A DNA stretch of 41,567 nt, taken from assembly GCA_900551885.1 (NCBI GenBank), contig URXS01000005.1:1-41567 (forward strand). Direction: 5' to 3'. Made by a program: the position numbers and the translations under genes. Below are positions 23,443 to 33,397 of this stretch, piece by piece. The first letter of the stretch is position 1; each line of letters opens with the position of its first letter. This stretch comes from an uncultured Oscillibacter sp. (GTDB lineage: Bacteria; Bacillota; Clostridia; Oscillospirales; Oscillospiraceae). The notes under the pieces were generated by a model. It ran no database searches. It saw nothing but the letters and a program-made list of their open reading frames with translations, and was not told where the DNA came from.

Positions 23443-23511
23443 GCCTATGCTGTATTGCCAGAGTAGCAGCTTACTTTACGATAAATGGCCGCTTATCTCA
23501 GGAGGCAGATT

Positions 23512-25089
23512 ATGTACTTAGAGATAAGCAACCCTATGGACTACCATGTGGGTCTTTATATCAGACTGTCAAAGGAGGATGAGAACGAAGGACCATCCGA
23601 GAGCGTCAACAACCAGAAATCCATGCTGGAGGAATTCGTCAGGCAACACCGTTTGAGCGTCTTTGATACCTATGTGGACGACGGCTGGAGCGGGACAAAC
23701 TTCGACCGCCCGGATTTTCAGCGGATGATCGCCGATATTGAGGCCAGGAAGGTCAACATGGTCATCACCAAGGATCTCTCCCGGCTGGGCCGTGACTACA
23801 TTCTCACTGGCCACTACATGGAGCGGTACTTTCCAGAACACCGAGTGCGGTACATCTCTCTGCTGGATGGCATCGACACTGGAGTGGACTCCACTGCCAA
23901 CGACATCACCCCCTTCCGGGCGATCATGAACGATATGTACGCCAAGGACATCTCCAAAAAGATCGCCAGCGTCAAGCACGACAAGCAGCGCAAGGGGCTG
24001 TTCATCGGCGGCAAGCCAGTCTATGGCTACAAGATGCACCCCACGGAGAAGAACAAGATTGTCATTGATCCGGAGGTGGCCCCCGTCGTGCGACGGATCT
24101 TCGGCATGGCCCTCTCCGGCATGAGCTGCCGGCAGATCGCCGCCCGGCTCAACGAGGAGCATGTCCCCACCCCCGCCACTTATGCCAATCTCCCCGTGGC
24201 AAACCCCGGCCCCTACACCGGTTTGTGGTCCAGTGAGCGCATCTCCGACATGCTGCAAAATGAGACCTATATCGGCAACATGGTTCAGGGGCGCAGCCGG
24301 AAGATCAACTACAAAACGAAAAAGTGCATCCGCCAACAGCCTAAAGACTGGGTGGTGGTGGCAGGCACACACGAGCCCCTCATTGACCGGGAGACTTTTG
24401 ACAAGGTGCGCCGGCTGGTGGACAGCCGCAAGCACACCCGCAGCCGCACCTACGATTTCCTTCTAAAAGGCCTGATTTTCTGCCACGAGTGCGGCTACCC
24501 CCTGGCAGTCCTCAACCGGAAAAACGCCAAGGGGGAGGATGTGCTGTATTTCGTCTGCCGCACCTACCAGCGCTTTACCAAGGCCGGAGTCTGCACCTGT
24601 CACTCCATCAAGGAGCAGGTGGTCACCCAGGCGGTGGTGGAGAAGGTACAGGAGGTCTGTTGGCGATACCTGCACCCGGAACAGTTGCTGCCCATTGCTC
24701 AGCAGGAGATTGCAAAGGCCCAAGCAGAGGCGGAGCATGAAAAGGAGATCACCGCACTAAAGGCCAAGATTGAGAGTCTGTCCGCCCACCTGGATCAGGT
24801 CTATCTGGATAAGCTGTCCGGACTGCTGGACGAGGCAGACTTTCAGCGGGTCTACCGCAAGGTCAAGACCGAGCGGATGGCGGCGGAGCAGCGGCTCTCC
24901 CAGATTGACCGGCCGGATTTTTCCCTGGAGGAGCAGGACAGCCTGGCCAAAAAACTGGTGGAGCGCTTTCTGACCACCGCCCCCACAAACCGGGAGGTAT
25001 TGGTCTCCCTTTTGGAGCGGGTGGAGCTGACTGAAGAAAAAGAGGTCATCCTGCACTTCCGGTTCCGGGAACTGGAGAAGCAGGCATGA
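23512..25089 (+). CDS. Large serine recombinase of the sigK element (SpoIVCA-like role)
   Basis: 525 residues from ATG 23512 with AGGAGG (23500-23505). The catalytic domain has YIRLSKEDENEG (catalytic Ser about residue 19) and the resolvase blocks DDGWSGTNFDRPDFQRM and TKDLSRLGRDYI. The recombinase domain follows (GYKMHPTEKNKIVIDPEVAP), then a zinc ribbon (FCHECGYPL ... CRTY ... CTCHS) and a coiled coil (about 400-460) used for directionality. Length, layout and position beside the split sigK match SpoIVCA-type excisases. It is encoded inside the element, converges on the sigK N-part, and is predicted to recombine the GGGATACATAGC sites. Confidence 0.95.
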   Translation: MYLEISNPMDYHVGLYIRLSKEDENEGPSESVNNQKSMLEEFVRQHRLSVFDTYVDDGWSGTNFDRPDFQRMIADIEARKVNMVITKDLSRLGRDYILTGHYMERYFPEHRVRYISLLDGIDTGVDSTANDITPFRAIMNDMYAKDISKKIASVKHDKQRKGLFIGGKPVYGYKMHPTEKNKIVIDPEVAPVVRRIFGMALSGMSCRQIAARLNEEHVPTPATYANLPVANPGPYTGLWSSERISDMLQNETYIGNMVQGRSRKINYKTKKCIRQQPKDWVVVAGTHEPLIDRETFDKVRRLVDSRKHTRSRTYDFLLKGLIFCHECGYPLAVLNRKNAKGEDVLYFVCRTYQRFTKAGVCTCHSIKEQVVTQAVVEKVQEVCWRYLHPEQLLPIAQQEIAKAQAEAEHEKEITALKAKIESLSAHLDQVYLDKLSGLLDEADFQRVYRKVKTERMAAEQRLSQIDRPDFSLEEQDSLAKKLVERFLTTAPTNREVLVSLLERVELTEEKEVILHFRFRELEKQA

Positions 25090-25108
25090 CCCCTGTATTT
25101 GCAAGGCT

Positions 25109-25135
25109 TTGCGCCGTTTTGAGGCGCTTTTCTTT
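25109..25135 (+). terminator. Terminator after the serine recombinase
   Basis: GCGCC/GGCGC stem (25111-25115/25123-25127) followed by TTTTCTTT. Confidence 0.6.
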
Positions 25136-25145
25136 GGGTGAAAAT

Positions 25146-25176
25146 CGTTTACATTAGCGGCGCTGGGATACATAGC
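25146..25176. repeat. Right attachment site of the sigK element
   Basis: Inward arm CGTTTACATTAGCGGCGCT (25146-25164) then core GGGATACATAGC (25165-25176). Beyond the core the sequence is sigK coding DNA. The arm is an imperfect inverted copy of the left inner arm. Confidence 0.85.
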
Positions 25177-25798
25177 TGCGGCTGATGCCGAAGGAGGTGG
25201 CGATTTCCCGCTGGGTCAGGGGCACGGTTCCTCCAAGACCATACCGCAGACGGACGATTTCCGCCTCCCGTGGAGTCAGCTTTTCACAAATCAGTCGCCG
25301 CAGCCGCAGGGCACTGTCTCGGTCATGGATGTCGTCCAGCATGGTATCATCCACGCCCACCACATCCATTAATTGCAGGGCATTGCCCTCCTTGTCGGTC
25401 TCAATAGATTCAGACAGGGACACTTCCCCCTGTAACTTCCGCTGACTGCGAAAGTACATGAGGATTTCGTTTTCGATGCAGCGGGCGGCATAGGTGGCAA
25501 GCCTTGCCCCCTTGTCGGGGTTGAAACTGGTAATGCCCTTGATGAGTCCAATGGTACCGATGGAGATCAGGTCCTCCTGGTCAGCGCTTTGGGTATAGTA
25601 CTTCTTGATGATATGCGCCACCAGGCGCAGATTTCGCTCGATCAGCACGTCCCGGGCAGTCCGGTCCCCCTGGGCGTAGCGTTGCAGATACTCCCGTTCC
25701 TCCGCGGCGGACAGGGGCTTTGGAAATGACCCTCCCCCGGACAGACGCAGGGAGAACAACAGTGTATTGGCGAACAACAGCAGTGCGGCAGACAGCAT
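25154..25798 (-). CDS. sigK: sigK 5' part: pro-sigma-K truncated by the element
   Basis: 214 residues as it stands, from ATG 25798 (GGGAGGGATTCT upstream on the minus strand). It starts with a hydrophobic pro-sequence (MLSAALLLFANTLLFSLRLS), as in pro-SigK which is cleaved by SpoIVFB. Then follow FPKPLSAAEEREYLQRYAQG, core-binding region 2 (QEDLISIGTIGLIKGITSFN, LATYAARCIENEILMYFRSQ) and region 4 (LTPREAEIVRLRYGLGG, REIATSFGISRSYVS). After YVS the element supplies QRR and a stop, cutting the recognition helix. The 27 missing residues lie at 16507-16590. SigK directs late mother-cell gene expression in sporulation. Confidence 0.95.
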   Translation of the reverse strand: MLSAALLLFANTLLFSLRLSGGGSFPKPLSAAEEREYLQRYAQGDRTARDVLIERNLRLVAHIIKKYYTQSADQEDLISIGTIGLIKGITSFNPDKGARLATYAARCIENEILMYFRSQRKLQGEVSLSESIETDKEGNALQLMDVVGVDDTMLDDIHDRDSALRLRRLICEKLTPREAEIVRLRYGLGGTVPLTQREIATSFGISRSYVSQRR

Positions 25799-25858
25799 AG
25801 AATCCCTCCCGCTCAATTTCTATGCAGAGCGGGGAAGTCCCCATGCGCAAAAATCGCC

Positions 25859-25888
25859 TTTACCCGGCGGAGACCTTCGTGGTATACT
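25859..25888 (+). promoter_or_regulatory. Promoter for the GIY-YIG gene, divergent from sigK
   Basis: TTTACC (25859-25864), 18 bases, TATACT (25883-25888) with extended TGG. It shares the intergenic region with the sigK start. On the minus strand CATAGAAA (25817-25824) resembles a sigma-E -10 but lies very close to the sigK start. Confidence 0.6.
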
Positions 25889-25931
25889 GAGAAAAACGCC
25901 CCGGGACCAGTGGGCGGGAAGGAGGCCCTCC

Positions 25932-26195
25932 TTGGGTTGTTTCGTCTATATGCTCCGCTGTGGGGACGGCTCTCTCTACACGGGCTCCACTACGGACCTG
26001 TCCCGGCGGCTGGCGGCTCACCGCAGCGGCCATGGGGCAAAATACACTCGTGGTCGTCTGCCGCTGGAGCTGGTCTACTGGGAGGAGATGCCGGACTGGC
26101 CCTCGGCTCTGCGGCGGGAGGCGGCCATCAAGCGATTGACCCGGTCAGAGAAACTGGCTCTGCTGGCATCAGGGCCGCAGAAATTGTTTGTCTGA
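25932..26195 (+). CDS. GIY-YIG nuclease superfamily protein (UPF0213/YhbQ-like)
   Basis: 87 residues from TTG 25932 (GCFVYMLRCGDGSLYTGSTT), with AAGGAGG six bases upstream. VYMLRC and LYTGST form the GIY-YIG-like pair, then DLSRRLAAHRSGHGAKYTRG, and the Glu in LRREAAIKRLTRSEKL. YhbQ-type proteins are stand-alone domains of unclear biological role, probably DNA or RNA processing. It is monocistronic. Confidence 0.9.
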   Translation: MGCFVYMLRCGDGSLYTGSTTDLSRRLAAHRSGHGAKYTRGRLPLELVYWEEMPDWPSALRREAAIKRLTRSEKLALLASGPQKLFV

Positions 26196-26205
26196 AAAAG
26201 AGTCG

Positions 26206-26245
26206 AAGCAGCCCCGGTGTGACTTTTGCCACACCGGGGCTGCTT
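26206..26245. terminator. Terminator shared by the GIY-YIG gene and the peptide-binding gene
   Basis: About 15-bp stem AAGCAGCCCCGGTGT/ACACCGGGGCTGCTT (26206-26220/26231-26245); the following T content is short. It lies between two convergent genes. Confidence 0.75.
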
Positions 26246-26265
26246 TGTCATTCCAGGTTCAGCTT

Positions 26266-27810
26266 TCACGACTCCCGCAAATGGATGGTACAGGAAGGCA
26301 GGTTATAGAAGGGATCTGCCATGGTGGGTGTCAATCCCTCCACAACACCGGATTGAATCAGCACGGAGGTGGATTTAAAGCATGTGGGGATAAAGGGAAC
26401 CTGCTGCTGCAGGTGTGTGCACAGGGCTTCCATAGCCGCCACCCGGTCGGTGGCGGAGGCAAAGGACGCCAACAGGCTGTTGGTGGTCTCATTGGACCAG
26501 CCACCGTAATTGAGTGAGCCGCCGGTGGCCAGCAGGGAACGCAGGTCCCAATCGGCAGTCAGCTTCACTTCACCGTAGTAGAGATCGAAATTCCCGGCGG
26601 CCAGGGCGGCGGTATATTCCTCCCATGGCAGGGTTTTTACCTCAATGGCCACGCCGGAGGCGGAGAGGGTCTGGGCCAGGTATTCGGCGGCGGAGACCTT
26701 GAAGCTGTTCTCCTCGTTGACCAGGAGCGTCAGCGTCCAGGCGCGGCTGTTCACGGCTTCCGCCAAAGCCTGGGCAAAGACGTCATAGGCATAGGGCTGG
26801 TCCAGTTGGTCAGGGTACAGGGGTGATACCGGTGACACCGGGAACTGGGCGGGCAGGGCGTGGCCGGATAGAAAGGCGCTGGTCACGGTACTGCGGTCAA
26901 CACCCTGGCTCAAAGCCCGCCGTACCGCCGGGTCGTCGAAGGGGGCGCGTCTGACATTGAGCCCCAGGTATTGCAGCACAGTGGTATCAGCGTCCTGAAA
27001 GATGACATTGCCGGTGGCGCCGATGGGGGAGGCACCGGTCAGGTCGGCGGTGATCAGTTGAACGTCATGGGAGGTGAACTGATAGAGCATGGATTCCCGG
27101 TCCACGGCGGTGGACAGGCCGATCCGCTCCACCGGCTGGCTTCCTCCGTTCCACCAGTTCTCATTGGCCAACAGACAGGGGCCATTCTCGTCCTGGGCAT
27201 AGTAGTAGGGACCGGTGCCAATGGGGACCAGGTCTCCGGCGGTACCGGCTTTGACGATGGGAATATCCAACAGGGAGGGAAAGCCGGTATTGGCGCCGTT
27301 TAAAACCACGGTTACGAAACCCTCCCCGGCGGTGGCGGAGACCATTTGGGAAAGCCGGGTGCCGTACCGCTGGGAGCTCTTGGCCCGTTGCAGGGTGGCT
27401 GCCACGTCACTGGCGGTGAGGGCGGTCCCGTCGGAGAACAGGACGCCGGTTCGGAGAGTGAAAACGTAGGTAAAAGTCTCCGGATCATAGGTGTAGCTCT
27501 CACACAGCCGAGGCTGGGGCTCCATCTGCGTGTCCAGTTGAAACAGCCCTTCGTACAGAAGAGCACCGACCACCTGCTGCATGCCGTCGGCACAGGTGAC
27601 GGGATCCAGGGTCTGGTCCGCACTGTAAGGCAGAGAGAAGGAGAGGGGCAACAGTACCTCCGGCTCTTCCTCCTGAATGGAGTCCTCCAACAGCTCTTCC
27701 GGTACCAGGGCACCGCCCGTGTCGTCCGGTTCCTCCTCCCAGCAGCCGGTCAACGGCAGCAGGAACAGTCCGGCACACAGCAGAGATAAAAGACGCTTTT
27801 TCATAGGCAT
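26266..27810 (-). CDS. Peptide/oligopeptide ABC transporter substrate-binding lipoprotein (family 5)
   Basis: 514 residues. The N-terminus KKRLLSLLCAGLFLLPLTGC is a lipoprotein signal with lipobox LTGC, followed by an acidic linker. Family SBP_bac_5 blocks are YTYDPETFTYVFTLRTGVLF, DGTALTASDVAATLQRAKSS, IGTGPYYYAQDENGP and the late RRALSQGVDRSTV. It would capture peptides or nickel complexes at the cell surface. No permease or ATPase genes lie beside it, so it is an orphan here. Start is ATG 27810 or 27804. pgeF follows upstream on the same strand with a short gap. Confidence 0.9.
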   Translation of the reverse strand: MPMKKRLLSLLCAGLFLLPLTGCWEEEPDDTGGALVPEELLEDSIQEEEPEVLLPLSFSLPYSADQTLDPVTCADGMQQVVGALLYEGLFQLDTQMEPQPRLCESYTYDPETFTYVFTLRTGVLFSDGTALTASDVAATLQRAKSSQRYGTRLSQMVSATAGEGFVTVVLNGANTGFPSLLDIPIVKAGTAGDLVPIGTGPYYYAQDENGPCLLANENWWNGGSQPVERIGLSTAVDRESMLYQFTSHDVQLITADLTGASPIGATGNVIFQDADTTVLQYLGLNVRRAPFDDPAVRRALSQGVDRSTVTSAFLSGHALPAQFPVSPVSPLYPDQLDQPYAYDVFAQALAEAVNSRAWTLTLLVNEENSFKVSAAEYLAQTLSASGVAIEVKTLPWEEYTAALAAGNFDLYYGEVKLTADWDLRSLLATGGSLNYGGWSNETTNSLLASFASATDRVAAMEALCTHLQQQVPFIPTCFKSTSVLIQSGVVEGLTPTMADPFYNLPSCTIHLRES

Positions 27811-27829
27811 TCAGCCTTTCTTTGCAGTT

Positions 27830-28627
27830 TCACAGGGCGATGGCCGCTATCTGAGCGCCCCGGGCCTGGCCCATCTTCCGATGGGACCAGAACCAGTCCC
27901 GCCGGCAGGCGGTACACAGGCCGCAGACGTCCACATGTTCCGGCGTCAGGCCCGCCCGCAGCAGCCACTGACGGTTGAGACCAGCCAGGTCCACATGCCA
28001 TTTGGCGCCACGGCGCTCCAGGTACGGCTCCGCCATAGAGCCCAGTGCCGCACGCATGGCGTCCGGCACGTCATCATCCGTCTCAAAGCAGCACTGGCCG
28101 ATACAGGGGCCTACCGCGGCCAGCAGGTTCTCTGGCCTGGCACCAAAGACCCGCCCCAGCTCCACCACAGTTTTTTCCACGATTCCGGCGGCACAGCCCC
28201 GCCAGCCAGCATGGATGGCCCCGGCACAGCCGGAGACCGGATCGTGAAGCAGCAGGATGCCGCAGTCGGCGGAAAAGACCACCAGCGGCAGATCTTTTTC
28301 AGAGGTGATCAGGGCGTCGGCCTCATAGTCCCGGGGCCACAGCAGGCCCTTGCCGGCGTCAGCGGCGGTGACGGTGCGGACGTTGGCCTCATGGACCTGC
28401 TTGCTGAGGACCGCCCGGCCCATATCCGCACCCAGACAGGCAAAAAAACGACGGTAGTTCTCTACCACGTTCTCTTCCGTATCGCCCCGGCCAGGGCCCA
28501 GGTTCAAAGAGTCCCAGGGGGCGGGGGAGACGCCGCCCAACCGGGTGGAAAAGCCGTGGCGTACGCCGGAGAGCAGGGGAGAGGTCAGCCAGACAAGGCT
28601 GCTTTGGTCATGTGTTTCAAAACTCAT
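27830..28627 (-). CDS. pgeF: Peptidoglycan editing factor PgeF / multicopper polyphenol oxidase-like (YfiH)
   Basis: 265 residues. HGFSTRLGGVSPAPWDSLNL, SKQVHEANV, SADCGILLLHDP, IHAGWRGCAAGIVEKTV and AVGPCIGQCCFETDDDV are the YfiH family signatures with the His, Cys and His metal-site residues. Members have been described as purine nucleoside phosphorylases/deaminases and, in E. coli, as editing misincorporated peptidoglycan peptides. Its place upstream of the lipoprotein gene on the same strand suggests cotranscription. Confidence 0.93.
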   Translation of the reverse strand: MSFETHDQSSLVWLTSPLLSGVRHGFSTRLGGVSPAPWDSLNLGPGRGDTEENVVENYRRFFACLGADMGRAVLSKQVHEANVRTVTAADAGKGLLWPRDYEADALITSEKDLPLVVFSADCGILLLHDPVSGCAGAIHAGWRGCAAGIVEKTVVELGRVFGARPENLLAAVGPCIGQCCFETDDDVPDAMRAALGSMAEPYLERRGAKWHVDLAGLNRQWLLRAGLTPEHVDVCGLCTACRRDWFWSHRKMGQARGAQIAAIAL

Positions 28628-28647
28628 CGGAATCCTCCTGACTGATC

Positions 28648-28881
28648 TTACGGGTTTCTCAGCTCTACATGCTCCACAACCTCATGGTGATGGTAGCCTC
28701 GATAGCACCAGAGGGTCCCGGCAAAAAAGACAAACACGCCGACTGCCAGCAGCAGGAGCCCCCAGCCGTTCAGGACGGCGCCTGTCAGCGAGAGAAGCCC
28801 ACCGGCCAGCAGCAGGGCCATGCCGTAAAGCAGGTCCTTGATATCCTGAAGCAGAACAAGTATATCGTGATGGTTCTCCAT
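28648..28881 (-). CDS. Small membrane protein (hypothetical)
   Basis: 77 residues from ATG 28881 with AAGGAGG on the minus strand. It has an N-terminal polar helix (MENHHDILVLLQDIKDLLYG), two membrane helices (MALLLAGGLLSLTGAVL and WGLLLLAVGVFVFFAGTLW), and a His-rich polar end (YHHHEVVEHVEL). No family recognised. It lies upstream of pgeF and downstream of secA; a hairpin separates it from secA. Confidence 0.65.
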   Translation of the reverse strand: MENHHDILVLLQDIKDLLYGMALLLAGGLLSLTGAVLNGWGLLLLAVGVFVFFAGTLWCYRGYHHHEVVEHVELRNP

Positions 28882-28905
28882 AGATATACCTCCTTGTATG
28901 AGAAT

Positions 28906-28940
28906 ACCCCCTGCCCTCCGGCAGTTGGAGAACAGGGGGT
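28906..28940 (-). terminator. Terminator-like hairpin after secA
   Basis: 8-bp stem ACCCCCTG/CAGGGGGT (28906-28913/28933-28940), with a weak U-run on the minus-strand side. Confidence 0.55.
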
Positions 28941-28991
28941 GATGTTGAAGTGTTCCTTTCTCGCGAAGAAGAGAGGCAATCTTTGCATTGG

Positions 28992-31739
<2,748 letters not shown>

Positions 31740-31985
31740 GTTTCTGACTTCCTTTCCACTTTCAGGCGCCGCGGTCAGGGAGCGCCGGAATGAAACCGCC
31801 GGTACGGCGATTATAAATAAAATAAGTAAAGGGGGCGCTAAAAAGCAAAAGTAGCATACCACACTTGCCGGAGGAATGCAAAGAAAAAACGGCTTTTCCG
31901 AAAAAAGTTCACAAATCCACCGGGAAAACTGCCAAAAATGCCGACGCAGACCGGGCTTCTCCACCGGATTTCCAACAAAAGGGAC

Positions 31986-32018
31986 AAAAAGCGCCCGCCG
32001 TCTCCTTGAGGCGGCGGG
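31986..32018 (-). terminator. Rho-independent terminator after the CoA-dehydratase-activase-related gene
   Basis: CCCGCCG/CGGCGGG stem (31994-32000/32012-32018), 11-base loop, followed on the minus strand by GCGCTTTTTG. Confidence 0.85.
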
Positions 32019-32023
32019 GATGG

Positions 32024-33226
32024 CTATGGGGTGGGCACCGGTTCCAGTTCCGTGTCCAGCAGCATCCGCACCCGGCTTTGCACGGTGCCTTCCCCAGTGG
32101 AGGGGTCAAAGTCCACTCCCACGATCAGGCTTCCCGGTAATTGCCGCATCAGGGCGGCGTACTGGCCCCGGGCGCAGATATGGCCTGGTAAGCAGCCAAA
32201 GGACTGGCAGCACAGCACCTTTCGGTAGCCGGCTCTGACCCAGCCGGCCATTTCCGCCGCCATGAGCCACCCAGCTCCCAATGCGCAGGACATGGGAGCC
32301 AGTCCCCTGGCCTGCTCCTTCAAAACACGGTAGGGAGGCAGGGCGGAAAAACCGGCACTTTCCAAAATGGTCAGTATCCGCCCTTGGGTATACTCCAGCC
32401 AGGCACCCAGAAGGCGGCCTCCCAGCCGTACAGGAAGGGGCCACACGTCCAGGTGGGTGTCAATGTAGTAAAGAGTGTACCAACTCATGCCGGCCACGCC
32501 CACCTCACAGCCGTGGGCTTCCAGATAGCGGACCATATCCCGGTTTCCCAGGTGGCAGTTTTTCGTATAGATATCTCCGGTCATCCCCACCCTCTGGCAT
32601 TTCCGGTCCGTTACCGGAATCGCCCGGAACTGGGTGGCCATCTGCCGGCACCGGCGGAGAATGCCGAAGCCCGAGAGGTTCCGCCTCCGCCGCAGGTCCT
32701 CCCCCAGGGTTTCCAGCCATTTCTGCCGCAGGGCCTCCGTCTGCCCCGGCACTACCTCGTAGGGCCGCCGCTGGGCGGCCAGCAGTTGGAGGACGTCTCC
32801 CCAGAACAGGGCGGCTCTGGCCCGCAGCGCCATCACCGGGCCCACCGGCAGGGCGGCACCCCGCTCCAACCCGCGGACGTTGAGACTCAGCAGGGGCACC
32901 TGGGAAAAGCCCTCTTTGTCCAGCACCGGCCGCAGCATCCGGATCAGGCAGGAGCCCCGGCAGGCGTCCCCTGCCTGGGCCACCAGGACCCCGGTCCGGT
33001 CCGGGGCATATTTCCCGGACCGCAGAGCGGCCAGCACCTGGCCGGTGATCATCACAAAGGGTACGCACAGGTCGTTGTGCATGTGGCGCTGGCCCAGGTG
33101 CTCCAGTTCCCGCCAGTCGCCCTCCAGCAGCACCGGCTCCCACTGGGCGGAGGCGAAGGCCCACCGCAGCAGGGGATAGTGTGCGTCCAGCAGGGACGGG
33201 ATCAGTAATGTCCGCTTGTCCGCCAT
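32024..33226 (-). CDS. Acyl-CoA dehydratase activase-related protein (DUF2229-like)
   Basis: 400 residues. The C-terminal block VLCCQSFGCLPGHICARGQ and LIVGVDFDPSTGEGTVQSRV resembles the end of COG3580-type proteins related to 2-hydroxyacyl-CoA dehydratase activases. The N-terminal half has NDLCVPFVMITGQVLAALRS, with GDACRGSCLI where Cys residues could bind a cluster. The ATPase (activase) half common in long versions is missing, so it is a stand-alone second module. Role in CoA chemistry is unknown. ATG 33226 is preceded by AAAGGAGGT. Confidence 0.7.
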   Translation of the reverse strand: MADKRTLLIPSLLDAHYPLLRWAFASAQWEPVLLEGDWRELEHLGQRHMHNDLCVPFVMITGQVLAALRSGKYAPDRTGVLVAQAGDACRGSCLIRMLRPVLDKEGFSQVPLLSLNVRGLERGAALPVGPVMALRARAALFWGDVLQLLAAQRRPYEVVPGQTEALRQKWLETLGEDLRRRRNLSGFGILRRCRQMATQFRAIPVTDRKCQRVGMTGDIYTKNCHLGNRDMVRYLEAHGCEVGVAGMSWYTLYYIDTHLDVWPLPVRLGGRLLGAWLEYTQGRILTILESAGFSALPPYRVLKEQARGLAPMSCALGAGWLMAAEMAGWVRAGYRKVLCCQSFGCLPGHICARGQYAALMRQLPGSLIVGVDFDPSTGEGTVQSRVRMLLDTELEPVPTP

Positions 33227-33310
33227 GGGTACACCTCCTTTTTTTCAGCATACCGGAATCCGAACAGCGATACAAGGTGGAAATGGTTACAAAATCCCCT
33301 GAAGGGCCCC

Positions 33311-33339
33311 TTGCCCATAACGCCGGTTTGTGCTAAACT
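33311..33339 (+). promoter_or_regulatory. Promoter of the beta-CASP nuclease gene
   Basis: TTGCCC (33311-33316), 17 bases, TAAACT (33334-33339) with extended TGC, ahead of ATG 33398. Confidence 0.7.
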
Positions 33340-33397
33340 GACAAAAAGGCTCGCACCACGACGGGCCGGGACTGCAACGAATGAAGGAGGACCTCCC

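Larger units (their letters stand above)
16590..25176. mobile_element. sigK intervening (skin-type) element, 8,575 bp
   Basis: Bounded by identical 12-bp direct repeats GGGATACATAGC at 16590-16601 and 25165-25176; one repeat plus interior is 8,575 bp. It splits sigK so that neither part alone is a complete sigma factor, and excision restores the frame exactly. It encodes its own large serine recombinase at the right end, pointing toward the sigK N-part. Cargo: HEPN, PIN, XRE-ART, DUF3791-like, metallophosphoesterase pseudogene, tyrosine recombinase, HExxH protein, small ORF. Skin elements of this logic are known in Bacillus subtilis and Clostridioides difficile; this one is smaller and its insertion point lies near the very end of the gene. 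Confidence 0.93.

Noticed and set aside
31740..31964. 75-residue N-terminal extension of SecA
   Set aside because: It translates the intergenic region; SecA proteins start at MGLMKALFG, which has a ribosome-binding site at the right distance.
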